Shown one piece after another: positions 17,475 through 26,459 of a DNA stretch of 52,278 nucleotides. The translations under genes and the position numbers were made by a program. The stretch comes from an uncultured Lachnospiraceae bacterium. GTDB taxonomy: Bacteria; Bacillota; Clostridia; Lachnospirales; Lachnospiraceae. A model generated the notes under the pieces. The model worked only from the letters and a program-made list of their open reading frames with translations, had not been told where the DNA came from and searched no databases. Numbering within the stretch: position 1 is the first letter of the stretch; each line of letters starts with the position of its first letter. Where the stretch lies: assembly GCA_902793335.1 (NCBI GenBank), contig CADBCZ010000020.1:1-52278 (forward strand). Reading direction: 5' to 3'.

Positions 17475-18881
17475 CTACTTTTGATATACGATTTTACCAT
17501 CGCATATAGTGTATTCGATTTCACCATACAACTCTTTACCGAAAAATGGTGAGTTAGAAGATTTTGAAACAGATTCCTTATAAACATGGCGTCGATCGTT
17601 AAATATAACAAGATCAGCAGGTCCATTTTCTGCAATATATCCACAATCAAGATTATACATCATGGCTGGGTTGATGGTCAGTTTTTCTAACATTTCCATA
17701 TAAGTTAAATGACCAGCTTTAACAAGATTAGTGATTGAAAGTGGAAGAGCAGTTTCTAATCCAATGATACCGCTTGGAGCTTCAGTAATCGGTTTTGATT
17801 TTTCTTCTACACTATGAGGAGCATGATCAGTAGCAATGATATCTATAGTATTATCTTTAAGTCCTTTAATGATTGCTAAACGATCCTTTTCAGTTCTTAA
17901 TGGAGGATTCATTTTAGCTAGCGTACCATATTCAATGACAGCATCTTCATTTAAAGAAAAATGATGAGGTGTAGCTTCACTATGTATATTAATCTTCCAG
18001 GCAATTTCTTTAGGTATGATTTGTGCTCCTGAATTGTTAAATAATGTATCAGAAGTTACATCAGTTACATCTTCATTTGCCAAAGGAAGAGGAAGTGGTA
18101 GATTCTTTTTTTGAATGATTTCTAATTTTTTGATTCTTACAAGTTCAACAGCTTCTCTTGTACTTATATGTTGTATATCAATAGGAGCATTGTAAGTATC
18201 AGCCAATTCAATATCTCTATATACCATATCAATTTCAGCACTTCGAGGTGAACCTTCAACGTTATAATACTCAGAAGCTTTACCATGATTAATTCCATTA
18301 TTGGTTATAAATTCCGGATTTTCTTCATGAAAACTAAGTGGTGTCCCAAGTTCAGCTGCTTTTTTCATAGCAGCAATAACAATATCTTCATCCATAATAG
18401 GAATTCCATCGTCAGTAAAACCGACAGCTCCCATATCGTATAGTTTATCCATATCTGTGAGCTCTTCACCTTTAAGACCTTTAGTTATAGATGCACAGGT
18501 AAGAACGTGAATAGGAGTTGAATCACCTTTGTCTATGACATATTGTAAAGTATCAGGATTATCAACAGTTGGTTTGGTGTTCGCCATTAAGACAACGGTT
18601 GTATAACCACCTGCAGCTGCGGCTTTTGCACCGGAATTAATATCTTCTTTGTAGGTGAAACCGGGATCGCGAAAATGGGAATGTACATCTACTAATCCGG
18701 GCGCTACCATCATATTATCAGCATAAATAGTTTGAAGATTTTCACGTTCATTATCAGGAATATCAAATTCCATAATAAATGGTTGAATCTTAACTATGCG
18801 GTCTTCCTTAATTAAAATATCATAAATACCATCTCTTCCTGTTTTTGGATCAATAACATAACCGTTTTTTATTAAAAGCAT
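17475..18881 (-). CDS. pyrC: dihydroorotase
   Basis: Catalyses ring closure of carbamoyl-aspartate to dihydroorotate in pyrimidine synthesis. 468 aa with the amidohydrolase metal motif VDVHSHFRDPG, the AAAAGGYTTVVLMANTKPTVD signature, later ligands in LSFHEENPEF and IDIQHISTREAVE, and IIATDHAPHSVEEK. This is the long class I type, usual in Gram-positive bacteria. AGGAGGC lies before the ATG. No other pyr genes are nearby. Its end abuts a parS site. Confidence 0.95.
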   Translation of the reverse strand: MLLIKNGYVIDPKTGRDGIYDILIKEDRIVKIQPFIMEFDIPDNERENLQTIYADNMMVAPGLVDVHSHFRDPGFTYKEDINSGAKAAAAGGYTTVVLMANTKPTVDNPDTLQYVIDKGDSTPIHVLTCASITKGLKGEELTDMDKLYDMGAVGFTDDGIPIMDEDIVIAAMKKAAELGTPLSFHEENPEFITNNGINHGKASEYYNVEGSPRSAEIDMVYRDIELADTYNAPIDIQHISTREAVELVRIKKLEIIQKKNLPLPLPLANEDVTDVTSDTLFNNSGAQIIPKEIAWKINIHSEATPHHFSLNEDAVIEYGTLAKMNPPLRTEKDRLAIIKGLKDNTIDIIATDHAPHSVEEKSKPITEAPSGIIGLETALPLSITNLVKAGHLTYMEMLEKLTINPAMMYNLDCGYIAENGPADLVIFNDRRHVYKESVSKSSNSPFFGKELYGEIEYTICDGKIVYQK

Positions 18882-18974
18882 CTTTCATTTGCCTCCTATA
18901 TAATATTTAAACGTAATATTAATTTTTGAAAAATACAGTAAAAATTAAATGATTAAAATATAATCAACAAAACT

Positions 18975-19182
18975 AGGCATTTGCGAAACTAAGGTTTTCT
19001 TTTTTGCTTTTGTGAATGTTATACAATCCAACGCAGGCACGCTCTCGCTGCTCGTCGCTCGCAACGGTACTAAACTCATGCTTCGCATTCATTAAGTACC
19101 GGCGGCTCGAAAGCACCGTGCTTATGGAATTTGTATAACATGCACAACGCAATTCACAATTCATAGAGTTTCGCAATCACCT
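18975..19182. mobile_element. nested-palindrome mobile element, copy A (208 bp)
   Basis: The ends are imperfect inverted repeats (AGGCATTTGCGAAACT at the left; AGGTGATTGCGAAACT as the complement of the right end). Further in, TGTTATACAA and TTGTATAACA pair, and the centre is a hairpin GGTACT...ATGC-ttc-GCAT...AAGTACC. Flanks ATCAACAAAACT (18963-18974) and ATCAATAAAACT (19183-19194) form a 12-bp direct repeat with one mismatch. A related copy lies at 49281-49517 in the opposite orientation. No protein is encoded, so any movement would need a transposase elsewhere. It lies between the divergent pyrC and vanW-type genes. Confidence 0.75.
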
Positions 19183-19348
19183 ATCAATAAAACTGAAAAA
19201 AGCATAAAATATGTCAATAAATATATTGTCAGCAGTGTTATTTGTAAAATAAAAATATATTAATTACTTATAACAATAACTATAAAATATTTTATCATAA
19301 CCGATATAAAAAATCTAATAATATAAGGCGAAAAATACGATATAAATA

Positions 19349-19376
19349 TTGAATTTCAAAGGGAGTGGAGTATAAT
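19349..19376 (+). promoter_or_regulatory. promoter of the VanW-type gene
   Basis: TTGAAT (19349-19354), a 16-base spacer and TATAAT (19371-19376), about 50 bases before the start codon. Confidence 0.6.
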
Positions 19377-19426
19377 GATGAATTGATTAATTAATTGATT
19401 CAACGAAGAATAACAGGTATTAATTT

Positions 19427-20896
19427 ATGAATGTAAAAATGATAAAGAACAGACAAAGAAATAAAAAATTGTATATTGGAAGAAAGACACTTGCTGTTCT
19501 TACAATACTGTTAATGTTTGGAGCAGCATTTTATCTAAAGGATAATGCTCTTGCAAACACAGCGAAAGCAGAAAATGAAGAATCAAGTAAGGGCAGTGAA
19601 GAGTTTGAAAATGTAACAAAAGAGGAAATAATTAACTCCGGAAAAATATATGACGGAATATATTTGGATGAGGTAGATGTCAGTGGACTTGGTTACGATG
19701 ATGCAATTAAAGAATATGAAAAATATACTGCCAAGATGGGCAAACGTAAATTAATTATTTCAGATGAATTGGGAAAATTTGATACTACATTTAATAAAAT
19801 AGGGTTCGATGTTGACAGCAAAGAAGCTGTTTGTAAGGCTTTGACCTATGGAAGAAGAGGAAATATTCTAAACAGATACAAAGAGATATGTGCTTTAAAA
19901 AATGATAATGTTACTTTGATTCCTGAAAAAAGGATTGATGAAAAAGAATTAAAAAAAATCATGTTAAATAATGAAGAAAATATGACTAAATCATCTGCAA
20001 ATGCAACGATGGTGCGTACGGATGGTGAATTTGTTGTATATCCAAGTGAGAAAGGACTTGGAATTAATTATGGTAATACCATAGCATTATTAAAGAGTAA
20101 GTTAAAGGAAGCATGGAATAATAAGGATCTTGTAATTGACGCTGTTACAACGGAACTTGAACCGGAATATTCAGAAGATGATTTCTACGGTGTTGACAGT
20201 CTTTTGGGAAGAGCTGTTACAGAGTATAATAATAAAAATCCTGAAAGAATCGGAAATCTGGTAGTTGGTACAAAAAAAATAGCGGATAGTGTGGTTCTTC
20301 CGGGACAACAGTTTTCTGTGTATAATACTGTTGCACCATTTACCGAAGAAAATGGGTATCAGAATGCAGGACAGTATATTAATGCTGAGCTTGTAGACGG
20401 CCTGGGTGGTGGAATATGTCAGGTAGCAACAACACTATACAATGCAGTGTTAGAGGCGGAACTTCAGGTAGATGAAAGATATCCACATTCCATGACGGTG
20501 AGCTATGTGAAAAAAGGTATGGATGCAGCAATTGCAGAGGGATATCAGGATTTCAAATTCACCAACAACACAGAGTATCCGATATATATAGACGCATATG
20601 CCGGAGGAGGCACTATATCTGTTGCCATTTACGGACATGAAACCAGACCTGCAAACAGAAGAATAGAATTTGAGAGTCAGGTTATTGAAACTTATGAACC
20701 GGGTGATGAAAAGACCGTTTATGATGATACATTACCATCGGGCACAACCAATGTTACGGAGGCTCATACCGGATATTACGTTGAATTGTGGAAACATATA
20801 TATGAAGACGGTGAGCTTGTAGATTCTGTTAAGGTTAATGGAAGTCAATACAGTGCAATACCGAAAACTACAAGAATCGGAACTATGACAGAATAA
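19427..20896 (+). CDS. VanW family cell-wall-associated protein
   Basis: 489-aa membrane-anchored extracellular protein: basic N-terminus, one hydrophobic segment (about 23-45), a putative peptidoglycan-binding-4 region (about 60-250), then the VanW domain (about 265-400) with LPGQQFSVYNTVAPFTEENGYQNAG and VDGLGGGICQVATTLYNAVL. The C-terminus (YEPGDEKTVYDDTLPSGTTNV...) resembles a G5 domain. VanW is named for a vancomycin-resistance cluster gene, but chromosomal members like this are general wall proteins; no van resistance genes are present. It has its own promoter. Confidence 0.88.
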   Translation: MNVKMIKNRQRNKKLYIGRKTLAVLTILLMFGAAFYLKDNALANTAKAENEESSKGSEEFENVTKEEIINSGKIYDGIYLDEVDVSGLGYDDAIKEYEKYTAKMGKRKLIISDELGKFDTTFNKIGFDVDSKEAVCKALTYGRRGNILNRYKEICALKNDNVTLIPEKRIDEKELKKIMLNNEENMTKSSANATMVRTDGEFVVYPSEKGLGINYGNTIALLKSKLKEAWNNKDLVIDAVTTELEPEYSEDDFYGVDSLLGRAVTEYNNKNPERIGNLVVGTKKIADSVVLPGQQFSVYNTVAPFTEENGYQNAGQYINAELVDGLGGGICQVATTLYNAVLEAELQVDERYPHSMTVSYVKKGMDAAIAEGYQDFKFTNNTEYPIYIDAYAGGGTISVAIYGHETRPANRRIEFESQVIETYEPGDEKTVYDDTLPSGTTNVTEAHTGYYVELWKHIYEDGELVDSVKVNGSQYSAIPKTTRIGTMTE

Positions 20897-20944
20897 TAGA
20901 CGAATTTAAGGATAATAAATACTATGACTTTTTGGGTTAAATGT

Positions 20945-20952
20945 GATATAAT
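20945..20952 (+). promoter_or_regulatory. extended -10 promoter of the GGDEF gene
   Basis: TG-a-TATAAT (20945-20952 with the TG extension) about 55 bases before the start, with only a weak -35. Reading through from the upstream gene is also possible. Confidence 0.5.
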
Positions 20953-21004
20953 ATGACCAATTAGTGAATTATTTTGTCATTACTATCAAGGAGAGGGACA
21001 ATCG

Positions 21005-23302
21005 ATGAAAAGACGGATTAAGATAGGATTATTAATCGATGATATTGATTCGAGTTTTACCCAACAGACCTGTAGGGGGGCGGAATTGGGTGCTATAAAT
21101 ATTGATGCTAATCTGTATATTTTTCCGATGAAATACTTGGATTCAAGAGACTTCTTAGATGATCACAGCAGATTTGAATATCAGTACAATATGATATGTC
21201 GTTTCATAACTGAAAAGAACATTGATATCCTTTATGTTTTGATGGGAAATATCGGATGTCGTACTGAATATGAGAAGCAGATTGAATTCCTTAATAATTT
21301 ACCGGATATTCCTATTGTAACTCTGTACACTTCTTTTGATGGATACCCATCCGTGACATTTAATAATAAGACAGGGTTAGAAGGTTTACTAGACCATCTT
21401 TTTGATAAACATGATGTTAAGAAGATTGGATATGTAAGTGGCCCTCTTACTAATGGTGATGCGGTTGAAAGATTGCAGGTATTTAAAGAAACAATAGAGA
21501 ATAAGGGAATAACCTATGACGAAAACAAGGTAGTATATGGCAATTTCGAGGCTGCCTGTGAAGACGTGGTTGAGGATTTGCTTGATAGAAATCCTGATCT
21601 TGAAGCGGTTGTATTTGCAAATGATCTTATGGCGCTTGGAGGTTACAACGTATTCAAAAGAAGAGGAATGATTATAGGAAAGGATATATTAGTAACGGGA
21701 TTTGATAATGCTCCATTTTCATCAAGTATTATTCCGTCTCTTACTACGATAGATGCGAATCCTGCTAATCTGGCATTTCGCGCCGTTACGCAAACGTATA
21801 AGTTCTTAAAGGATCCTGAATTTAAATTTGAAATAGAAACTTTCTTTATTAATAGAGAGTCATGCGGATGTGAATATTCAGAAATAACAACTTATGAATT
21901 AGAGATGGATTTGAGATCGGTATTTGATAAAAAAGACCTACCTTATGCAGGTATCTTTGAATATCTATTCGGTGAATACAGTCTTGGTAAAGCAACCACT
22001 GTAATAGAAGATCATTTAAAGGATTTTCTTGGTTCTTTATTTGATGTAGTTAAGAATAAGGACTTTAAGAAACGGAGAAAACATATAAAAGAGCTTTTCT
22101 CAATTGTAATTCAGGATCCTATTCTTTCATATACGACTACAGAAAAAATATTTAATATGTTAATGGTTACCCAAAGACAGACATCAAGGTTCTTGGATAG
22201 TGATAAGGATATGATGGATTTGTCGGAACTGTTTTCTATGATATATAGAACATTTACTATGTATAACAGCCAGATGCTCGAAAAGAAACAGGAGCATATA
22301 ATGAATATTTCAGAGATGGTCAATCGAATGACCAGTGAAATATTTGTATACGATGGTAATACGGAAGAAGCATATCAGTCTATGTTTACCCAGTTTGGTA
22401 AAATTGGTATAGCCAGCGCTTATATGCTATCGTTCAAGGATATTATCAAACACTACAGATGTGATGAATGGATTCAGCCTCAGTCATTGAATCTTAAAGC
22501 TTATGAAGTGGAGGGTGTTGTGGGCGTACTTTCGATGGAGGATGCAGAAGTATCTATTAATGATATTTTTGAAAATCAATTTCTTCCTGAGCACAGAGTT
22601 ACCATGGTGCTTACTCCGTTGTATTCATTTGAAGAGGTGTATGGAGTATTGCTCTGTGAAGTGAATTATTCCAACTTGGATTGTATTACTCCTATAAGTA
22701 TTCAGTTGTCTTCTGCTCTTAAGTCTCTTATTCTTATTGAGAAGCAGAGAATGGTTCAGAGAGAACTTGAGAATAATCTTAAGAGAATAGAAGAGAGTAA
22801 TAACGCGTTAGACGAATTATCAAAATCAGACGAACTGACGGGAATATATAATCGAAGAGGTTTCATAGAAAATGCCGAGAAGGCAATCAAAGATAAGAAG
22901 AATCACGGTAAAACGGCGCTTGTGTTCTACTCGGATATGGACAACCTTAAGAAGATAAATGATGTATATGGTCATGATGATGGTGATTTTGCTCTTAAGG
23001 AAATTGCCAATATATTGTTGGATACCTTTAGAAGTTCTGATATAGTAAGCCGTTTTGGCGGTGATGAATTTGTATGTTTCGCGTTGGTAAAGATTGAAGG
23101 AAAAGGACCTGAAATTAAACAACGAATGGAAATCATTACAGAAAACCACAATGCGCTTGCAAGAAAACCGTACACGGTTGATATGAGTACGGGATATTGT
23201 GAGTTTGAGTGTAGAGATGATGTTGATATCTATAAGATACTTGATATGGCAGATCAGATGCTATACGAAGAGAAGAAGAAAAAGAAAATTATTGAAGAAT
23301 AA
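21005..23302 (+). CDS. diguanylate cyclase with cytoplasmic LacI-like ligand-binding domain
   Basis: 765-aa soluble protein. Residues 1-285 resemble the sugar-binding (Peripla_BP) part of LacI regulators, e.g. IGYVSGPLTNGDAVERLQVFKETIE and AVVFANDLMALGGYNVFKRRG, without the usual N-terminal helix-turn-helix or a signal peptide. A GAF-like middle (about 430-580) and a coiled-coil linker follow, then a GGDEF domain (about 600-765; DELTGIYNRRGF, GGDEF at 685-689). RSSD nine residues before GGDEF is a product-inhibition I-site. It probably makes c-di-GMP in response to an intracellular small molecule, perhaps a sugar. AAGGAGAGG precedes the ATG. Confidence 0.9.
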   Translation: MKRRIKIGLLIDDIDSSFTQQTCRGAELGAINIDANLYIFPMKYLDSRDFLDDHSRFEYQYNMICRFITEKNIDILYVLMGNIGCRTEYEKQIEFLNNLPDIPIVTLYTSFDGYPSVTFNNKTGLEGLLDHLFDKHDVKKIGYVSGPLTNGDAVERLQVFKETIENKGITYDENKVVYGNFEAACEDVVEDLLDRNPDLEAVVFANDLMALGGYNVFKRRGMIIGKDILVTGFDNAPFSSSIIPSLTTIDANPANLAFRAVTQTYKFLKDPEFKFEIETFFINRESCGCEYSEITTYELEMDLRSVFDKKDLPYAGIFEYLFGEYSLGKATTVIEDHLKDFLGSLFDVVKNKDFKKRRKHIKELFSIVIQDPILSYTTTEKIFNMLMVTQRQTSRFLDSDKDMMDLSELFSMIYRTFTMYNSQMLEKKQEHIMNISEMVNRMTSEIFVYDGNTEEAYQSMFTQFGKIGIASAYMLSFKDIIKHYRCDEWIQPQSLNLKAYEVEGVVGVLSMEDAEVSINDIFENQFLPEHRVTMVLTPLYSFEEVYGVLLCEVNYSNLDCITPISIQLSSALKSLILIEKQRMVQRELENNLKRIEESNNALDELSKSDELTGIYNRRGFIENAEKAIKDKKNHGKTALVFYSDMDNLKKINDVYGHDDGDFALKEIANILLDTFRSSDIVSRFGGDEFVCFALVKIEGKGPEIKQRMEIITENHNALARKPYTVDMSTGYCEFECRDDVDIYKILDMADQMLYEEKKKKKIIEE

Positions 23303-23305
23303 ATA

Positions 23306-23319
23306 TTAACTGTAGTTAA
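23306..23319. repeat. TTAACTGTAGTTAA palindrome, copy 3
   Basis: One-base variant of the 14-mers at 13207 and 15843, here between two convergent genes and directly in front of the terminator hairpin. Confidence 0.4.
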
Positions 23320-23320
23320 A

Positions 23321-23358
23321 AAGTTCTCGTAAGCAAAAATGCTTATGAGAACTTTTTT
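23321..23358. terminator. bidirectional terminator between convergent genes
   Basis: AAGTTCTCGTAAGC and GCTTATGAGAACTT form a 14-bp stem (one G-T pair) with a 6-base loop, followed by TTTT on the plus strand and preceded by AAAAA, which gives U's on the minus strand. It separates the GGDEF gene from the kinase gene. Confidence 0.88.
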
Positions 23359-25066
23359 AGTTTCCGATATGTATGGTTGTGTAGCCATTGTCTTTTTTTG
23401 TGCCATTGACCTTATAGTTGTTTGTGTTATTGTCGGAAGCTTTATCTGACGAGTGATTGCTGCTTCCGGTGTTTGAAGTGGTGTTTGATGTATTGGATGA
23501 GAAGTTATTATCGGTTGCATTAGCAGGAGAGGTTGTATCAGAAGAAACCTCTGTATCTCCAAGACTGACAGTTAGTGTGATGGATGATATATTTCCTTTT
23601 GTAAACTGTGTATCGGGCTTAATGCTTTGCGCGATTACGACACCTCTTTCATATTCTTTATTTGGTTCTTTTAGGATTTCGATTTCTATATCGGAATCTA
23701 TGGACTGTAAATCATAACGTGCAACGGTTATATTCTTCCCGACCATATTGACCATGGTTAATATTTCGGTGCTTTGTGGTGTGTTGGTGCTATTAATATC
23801 AGATTTGTAATTGTTATCAGAGTTTGTATTATCTGTTCTTGACTCAAAATTGTATACTTCTGTATGATCAATAGTATCGTATGTTGTGCGTTTATAATCA
23901 GATTGTGTGTCTGTAATCAGACCGGGTCGTAACTTCATTATACCGGCAATTATAATCAAGGGTATTATTATTATGAGAGAAACGGATAATATTTTGAATT
24001 TGATGTTAGCGTGTTTAATGTTGACAGCAGGAGGTTTGTGCCTATCGTTTTCTGTATCATTTATATGTATCTGTGTTATTCTATCATCCTGTGGTGTAGT
24101 TGTGAGTGCACCGACAAATAGGCTTATTGAAGGATATCGTTCTCCTACGTGTAGTGACAACGCTTTGATAATGCTCTGAATCTGATAAGGCATAATTCCT
24201 TCAACACAATTGAGGTTAGATATAATTTCTTCCTGTGAATTATTCTCCTGCATTCGTAACAGAGCATCAGGTGGCGTAATGCCGGTTAGGGAATAATAAA
24301 TAGTTGCGCTGATACCATATACATCTGTCCAGGGTCCAATCTTACCGTTTGGAGAATATTGTTCGGGAGGAGCATATCCGGCTTTGAGTATTACTGTGTA
24401 GGTTTTTGATTCATTGAGATTGCTGTGATTGGCTGACCCAAAATCAATCAAATGAAGACGATTATCCATACCTATTATGATATTGTCGGGGCTGATATCA
24501 CGGTGAACGAGTCCTCTTTGATGAATAGTTGAAAGGTCTGAAAGTAGTGGGCGAAACAGTGTGAGCAATTCAGTAAAAGGCATTGCTCCGTCTGTTCCTA
24601 CCAAATTTTTGAGTGTAAGACCTTCTATATACTCCATCACAATATAGGTTGTGTTGTTGGCATCAAAGATATCAATTACGGATACAATGCTGTCTAAGTT
24701 GTAAAACTCCTTGAGTAGATATGCTTCCTGTCTGAATCGTTCAAGACCTTTTTTGAAGCTAACGGATAGTTTTCCGTCAAAGTGTGTGACATAGTAAGGA
24801 TTATCACCATGCATTTTCCTTGCTGCGATACCTGACGGATAGTATTCCTTGATAGCAACAAAAGTCGGATGTGCAGTATCCATGGAAGATAGATTATTTG
24901 AAGCAGAGTATGATGAAGAGGCATCGATTTGTGCATTATCTGATAAAATACGCGTAGCTTTGTAAGTGACACCAAAACCACCCTCGCCAAGAACACTTTC
25001 TATATGATAGCGAGAATTTAATTCATATCCAATTGGAAGTGTGTGCGAAAGTTTGTCACTTGTCAT
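23357..25066 (-). CDS. membrane Ser/Thr protein kinase with one PASTA domain
   Basis: 569-aa Hanks-type kinase. Gly-rich loop LGEGGFGVTYKA (about 25-36), a Ser/Asn-rich insertion, catalytic Lys in VAIKEYYP, catalytic loop VHRDISPDNIII, LIDFGSAN (DFG), and AGYAPPEQY in the activation segment. One transmembrane helix (ILSVSLIIIIPLIIIAG, about 370-390) leads to an outside region with a single PASTA-like domain (about 440-505) and an Asn/Ser-rich tail. Start ATG 25066 has GGAAGGAG 8 bases upstream; the 14 codons further upstream overlap the FHA gene. Last gene of the four-gene signalling cluster; the partner phosphatase is not in the window. Confidence 0.9.
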   Translation of the reverse strand: MTSDKLSHTLPIGYELNSRYHIESVLGEGGFGVTYKATRILSDNAQIDASSSYSASNNLSSMDTAHPTFVAIKEYYPSGIAARKMHGDNPYYVTHFDGKLSVSFKKGLERFRQEAYLLKEFYNLDSIVSVIDIFDANNTTYIVMEYIEGLTLKNLVGTDGAMPFTELLTLFRPLLSDLSTIHQRGLVHRDISPDNIIIGMDNRLHLIDFGSANHSNLNESKTYTVILKAGYAPPEQYSPNGKIGPWTDVYGISATIYYSLTGITPPDALLRMQENNSQEEIISNLNCVEGIMPYQIQSIIKALSLHVGERYPSISLFVGALTTTPQDDRITQIHINDTENDRHKPPAVNIKHANIKFKILSVSLIIIIPLIIIAGIMKLRPGLITDTQSDYKRTTYDTIDHTEVYNFESRTDNTNSDNNYKSDINSTNTPQSTEILTMVNMVGKNITVARYDLQSIDSDIEIEILKEPNKEYERGVVIAQSIKPDTQFTKGNISSITLTVSLGDTEVSSDTTSPANATDNNFSSNTSNTTSNTGSSNHSSDKASDNNTNNYKVNGTKKDNGYTTIHIGN

Positions 25067-25070
25067 CAGT

Positions 25071-25592
25071 CTACTCCTTCCATACAAAGTCCTTACCGCA
25101 TAGTGCAATGAAAATAAATGTCATCGAACCAATTTTAATACGGTCTCGGTCATTTAATATTGTTGAACTATTATTAATAGTTGAACCATTAATAGATACA
25201 GCGTTAGCGTCTTGATTGACATCAATAGAATACTGTATCTTTTGATTATCATAACATATTTTTGCATGTATATATCTGCTGATTTCTTTATCGTTTGGTA
25301 GAGTTATATCCATGTTGGCACCACGACCTATTGTGTTATCGCCTACATGAAGGGGAAATTCTTTTCCATATTCTGCACCCTCAATACAAACCAGCCATCC
25401 AACCGGCTTATGATCTTTTATGAGGTTAAATGATTCAACAGGTCTTATAATTGTGTCGGTGTTGATGTCATGCTGATTGGTGTCCGGTATATCTATATTA
25501 TCTTTGTTTGTTTTACGATTGGCACATTCAGGACAACTCGGATAGTGATCAGCATTGTATATGTGATTGTTTGGACATTTAACAAGATTCAT
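25071..25592 (-). CDS. zinc-ribbon plus FHA domain protein
   Basis: 173 aa. The N-terminus CPNNHIYNADHYPSCPEC has two CxxC/CxxN-type pairs typical of a short zinc ribbon. The C-terminal half (about 68-165) is an FHA domain: NTIGRGANMDITLPNDKEISRYIHAKI (IGR and S-x-x-H class residues, here SRYIH) and INGSTINNSSTILNDRDRIKIG. FHA domains bind phosphothreonine, so it is a likely substrate or adaptor of the kinase encoded 4 bases downstream. Good GGAG site before the ATG. Confidence 0.87.
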   Translation of the reverse strand: MNLVKCPNNHIYNADHYPSCPECANRKTNKDNIDIPDTNQHDINTDTIIRPVESFNLIKDHKPVGWLVCIEGAEYGKEFPLHVGDNTIGRGANMDITLPNDKEISRYIHAKICYDNQKIQYSIDVNQDANAVSINGSTINNSSTILNDRDRIKIGSMTFIFIALCGKDFVWKE

Positions 25593-25679
25593 GATAAATA
25601 CTCCTATTATAAAAATGTAATGATAATATGAGAATTAAGAAACAATAAAATACAAAAGTGCATAATGATTTGCTACAAT

Positions 25680-26420
25680 TCATATCAATCTATATTGCAG
25701 GGATATATCTCCAAAACAAATGACAGATCCGGAAGAAGCTGTGTAGATTTTATCCGGAGTTAATTTTTCTGCGGTGCCATTTTCTTTGATAATATATGTT
25801 CCATTATGAGAGTAATCTTTTATCTCATATGTATCTATTCCGTTATAACGTATATCACAATGAGATCGGCTGATATAGGGAAGATTAATTATAATCTCGC
25901 TTGATTGGTTGTCACGACCTATCTTACATATAACATTGGGATACATTCTTATAACTGAACCTAAGTATTCTCCTTTGATACACACCATTGCACCAATAGT
26001 GTATCTTAACTTATGTTTATTATCGGATATCTGAGGCTTATCAAACAAATCTATAATGGTTCGTCTATAACGTTCACTGACAGGTATTTCTTTATTGTTT
26101 ACGTAAAGATGATTGTTTTTGTAATGTGTTTTTGCAGTGACAGAAACAAGAAAGCTTTGATGACAGCGCACAAATCCGTATGGAATAAGTATATCTGTAA
26201 GTTCCGACAACTTACCATAAAAGCACAGGTCTATTGAATCATTTTCATCAAAGAAATTGGAAACATGTGGCTTGGTCCTTTTGTTTGTATAAATGTAGCA
26301 TTTACGTTCTCTGCTTTCAATATATAAAATTTCTTTTACCGGTATCTGATAGTGACCGCTTCTGTAAGAATAATGAAGAAGCGGTTTGCTTAATTCTGAG
26401 GAGTTGATATGTACGTTCAT
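25680..26420 (-). CDS. LytTR DNA-binding domain fused to FHA domain
   Basis: 246 aa. Residues 15-125 match a LytTR DNA-binding domain: VKEILYIESRERKCYIYT, FYGKLSELTDIL, YGFVRCHQSFLVSV and IPVSERYRR. The remainder (about 145-246) is an FHA domain: CKIGRDNQSSEIIINLPYISRSHCDI and DYSHNGTYI. No receiver domain is present. The fusion suggests a transcription factor whose activity depends on binding phosphothreonine, supplied by the nearby kinase. AAGGAG lies before the ATG. The operator-like repeats at 28953-29010, in front of the cluster, are a candidate target. Confidence 0.88.
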   Translation of the reverse strand: MNVHINSSELSKPLLHYSYRSGHYQIPVKEILYIESRERKCYIYTNKRTKPHVSNFFDENDSIDLCFYGKLSELTDILIPYGFVRCHQSFLVSVTAKTHYKNNHLYVNNKEIPVSERYRRTIIDLFDKPQISDNKHKLRYTIGAMVCIKGEYLGSVIRMYPNVICKIGRDNQSSEIIINLPYISRSHCDIRYNGIDTYEIKDYSHNGTYIIKENGTAEKLTPDKIYTASSGSVICFGDISLQYRLI

Positions 26421-26459
26421 CGTATTTTTCTCCTTTGTTTTTTCTTACTCCCAATTATA

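Noticed and set aside
17405-17650. 81-codon minus-strand frame overlapping pyrC and a parS site
   Set aside because: Shadow of pyrC in another frame.
18973-19176. 67-codon minus-strand open frame
   Set aside because: Lies entirely within the palindromic mobile element; its composition follows the inverted repeats, and it has no family features.
19427-20896. Vancomycin resistance
   Set aside because: VanW-domain proteins are widespread wall proteins; no vanHAX-type genes or VanRS pair are present.
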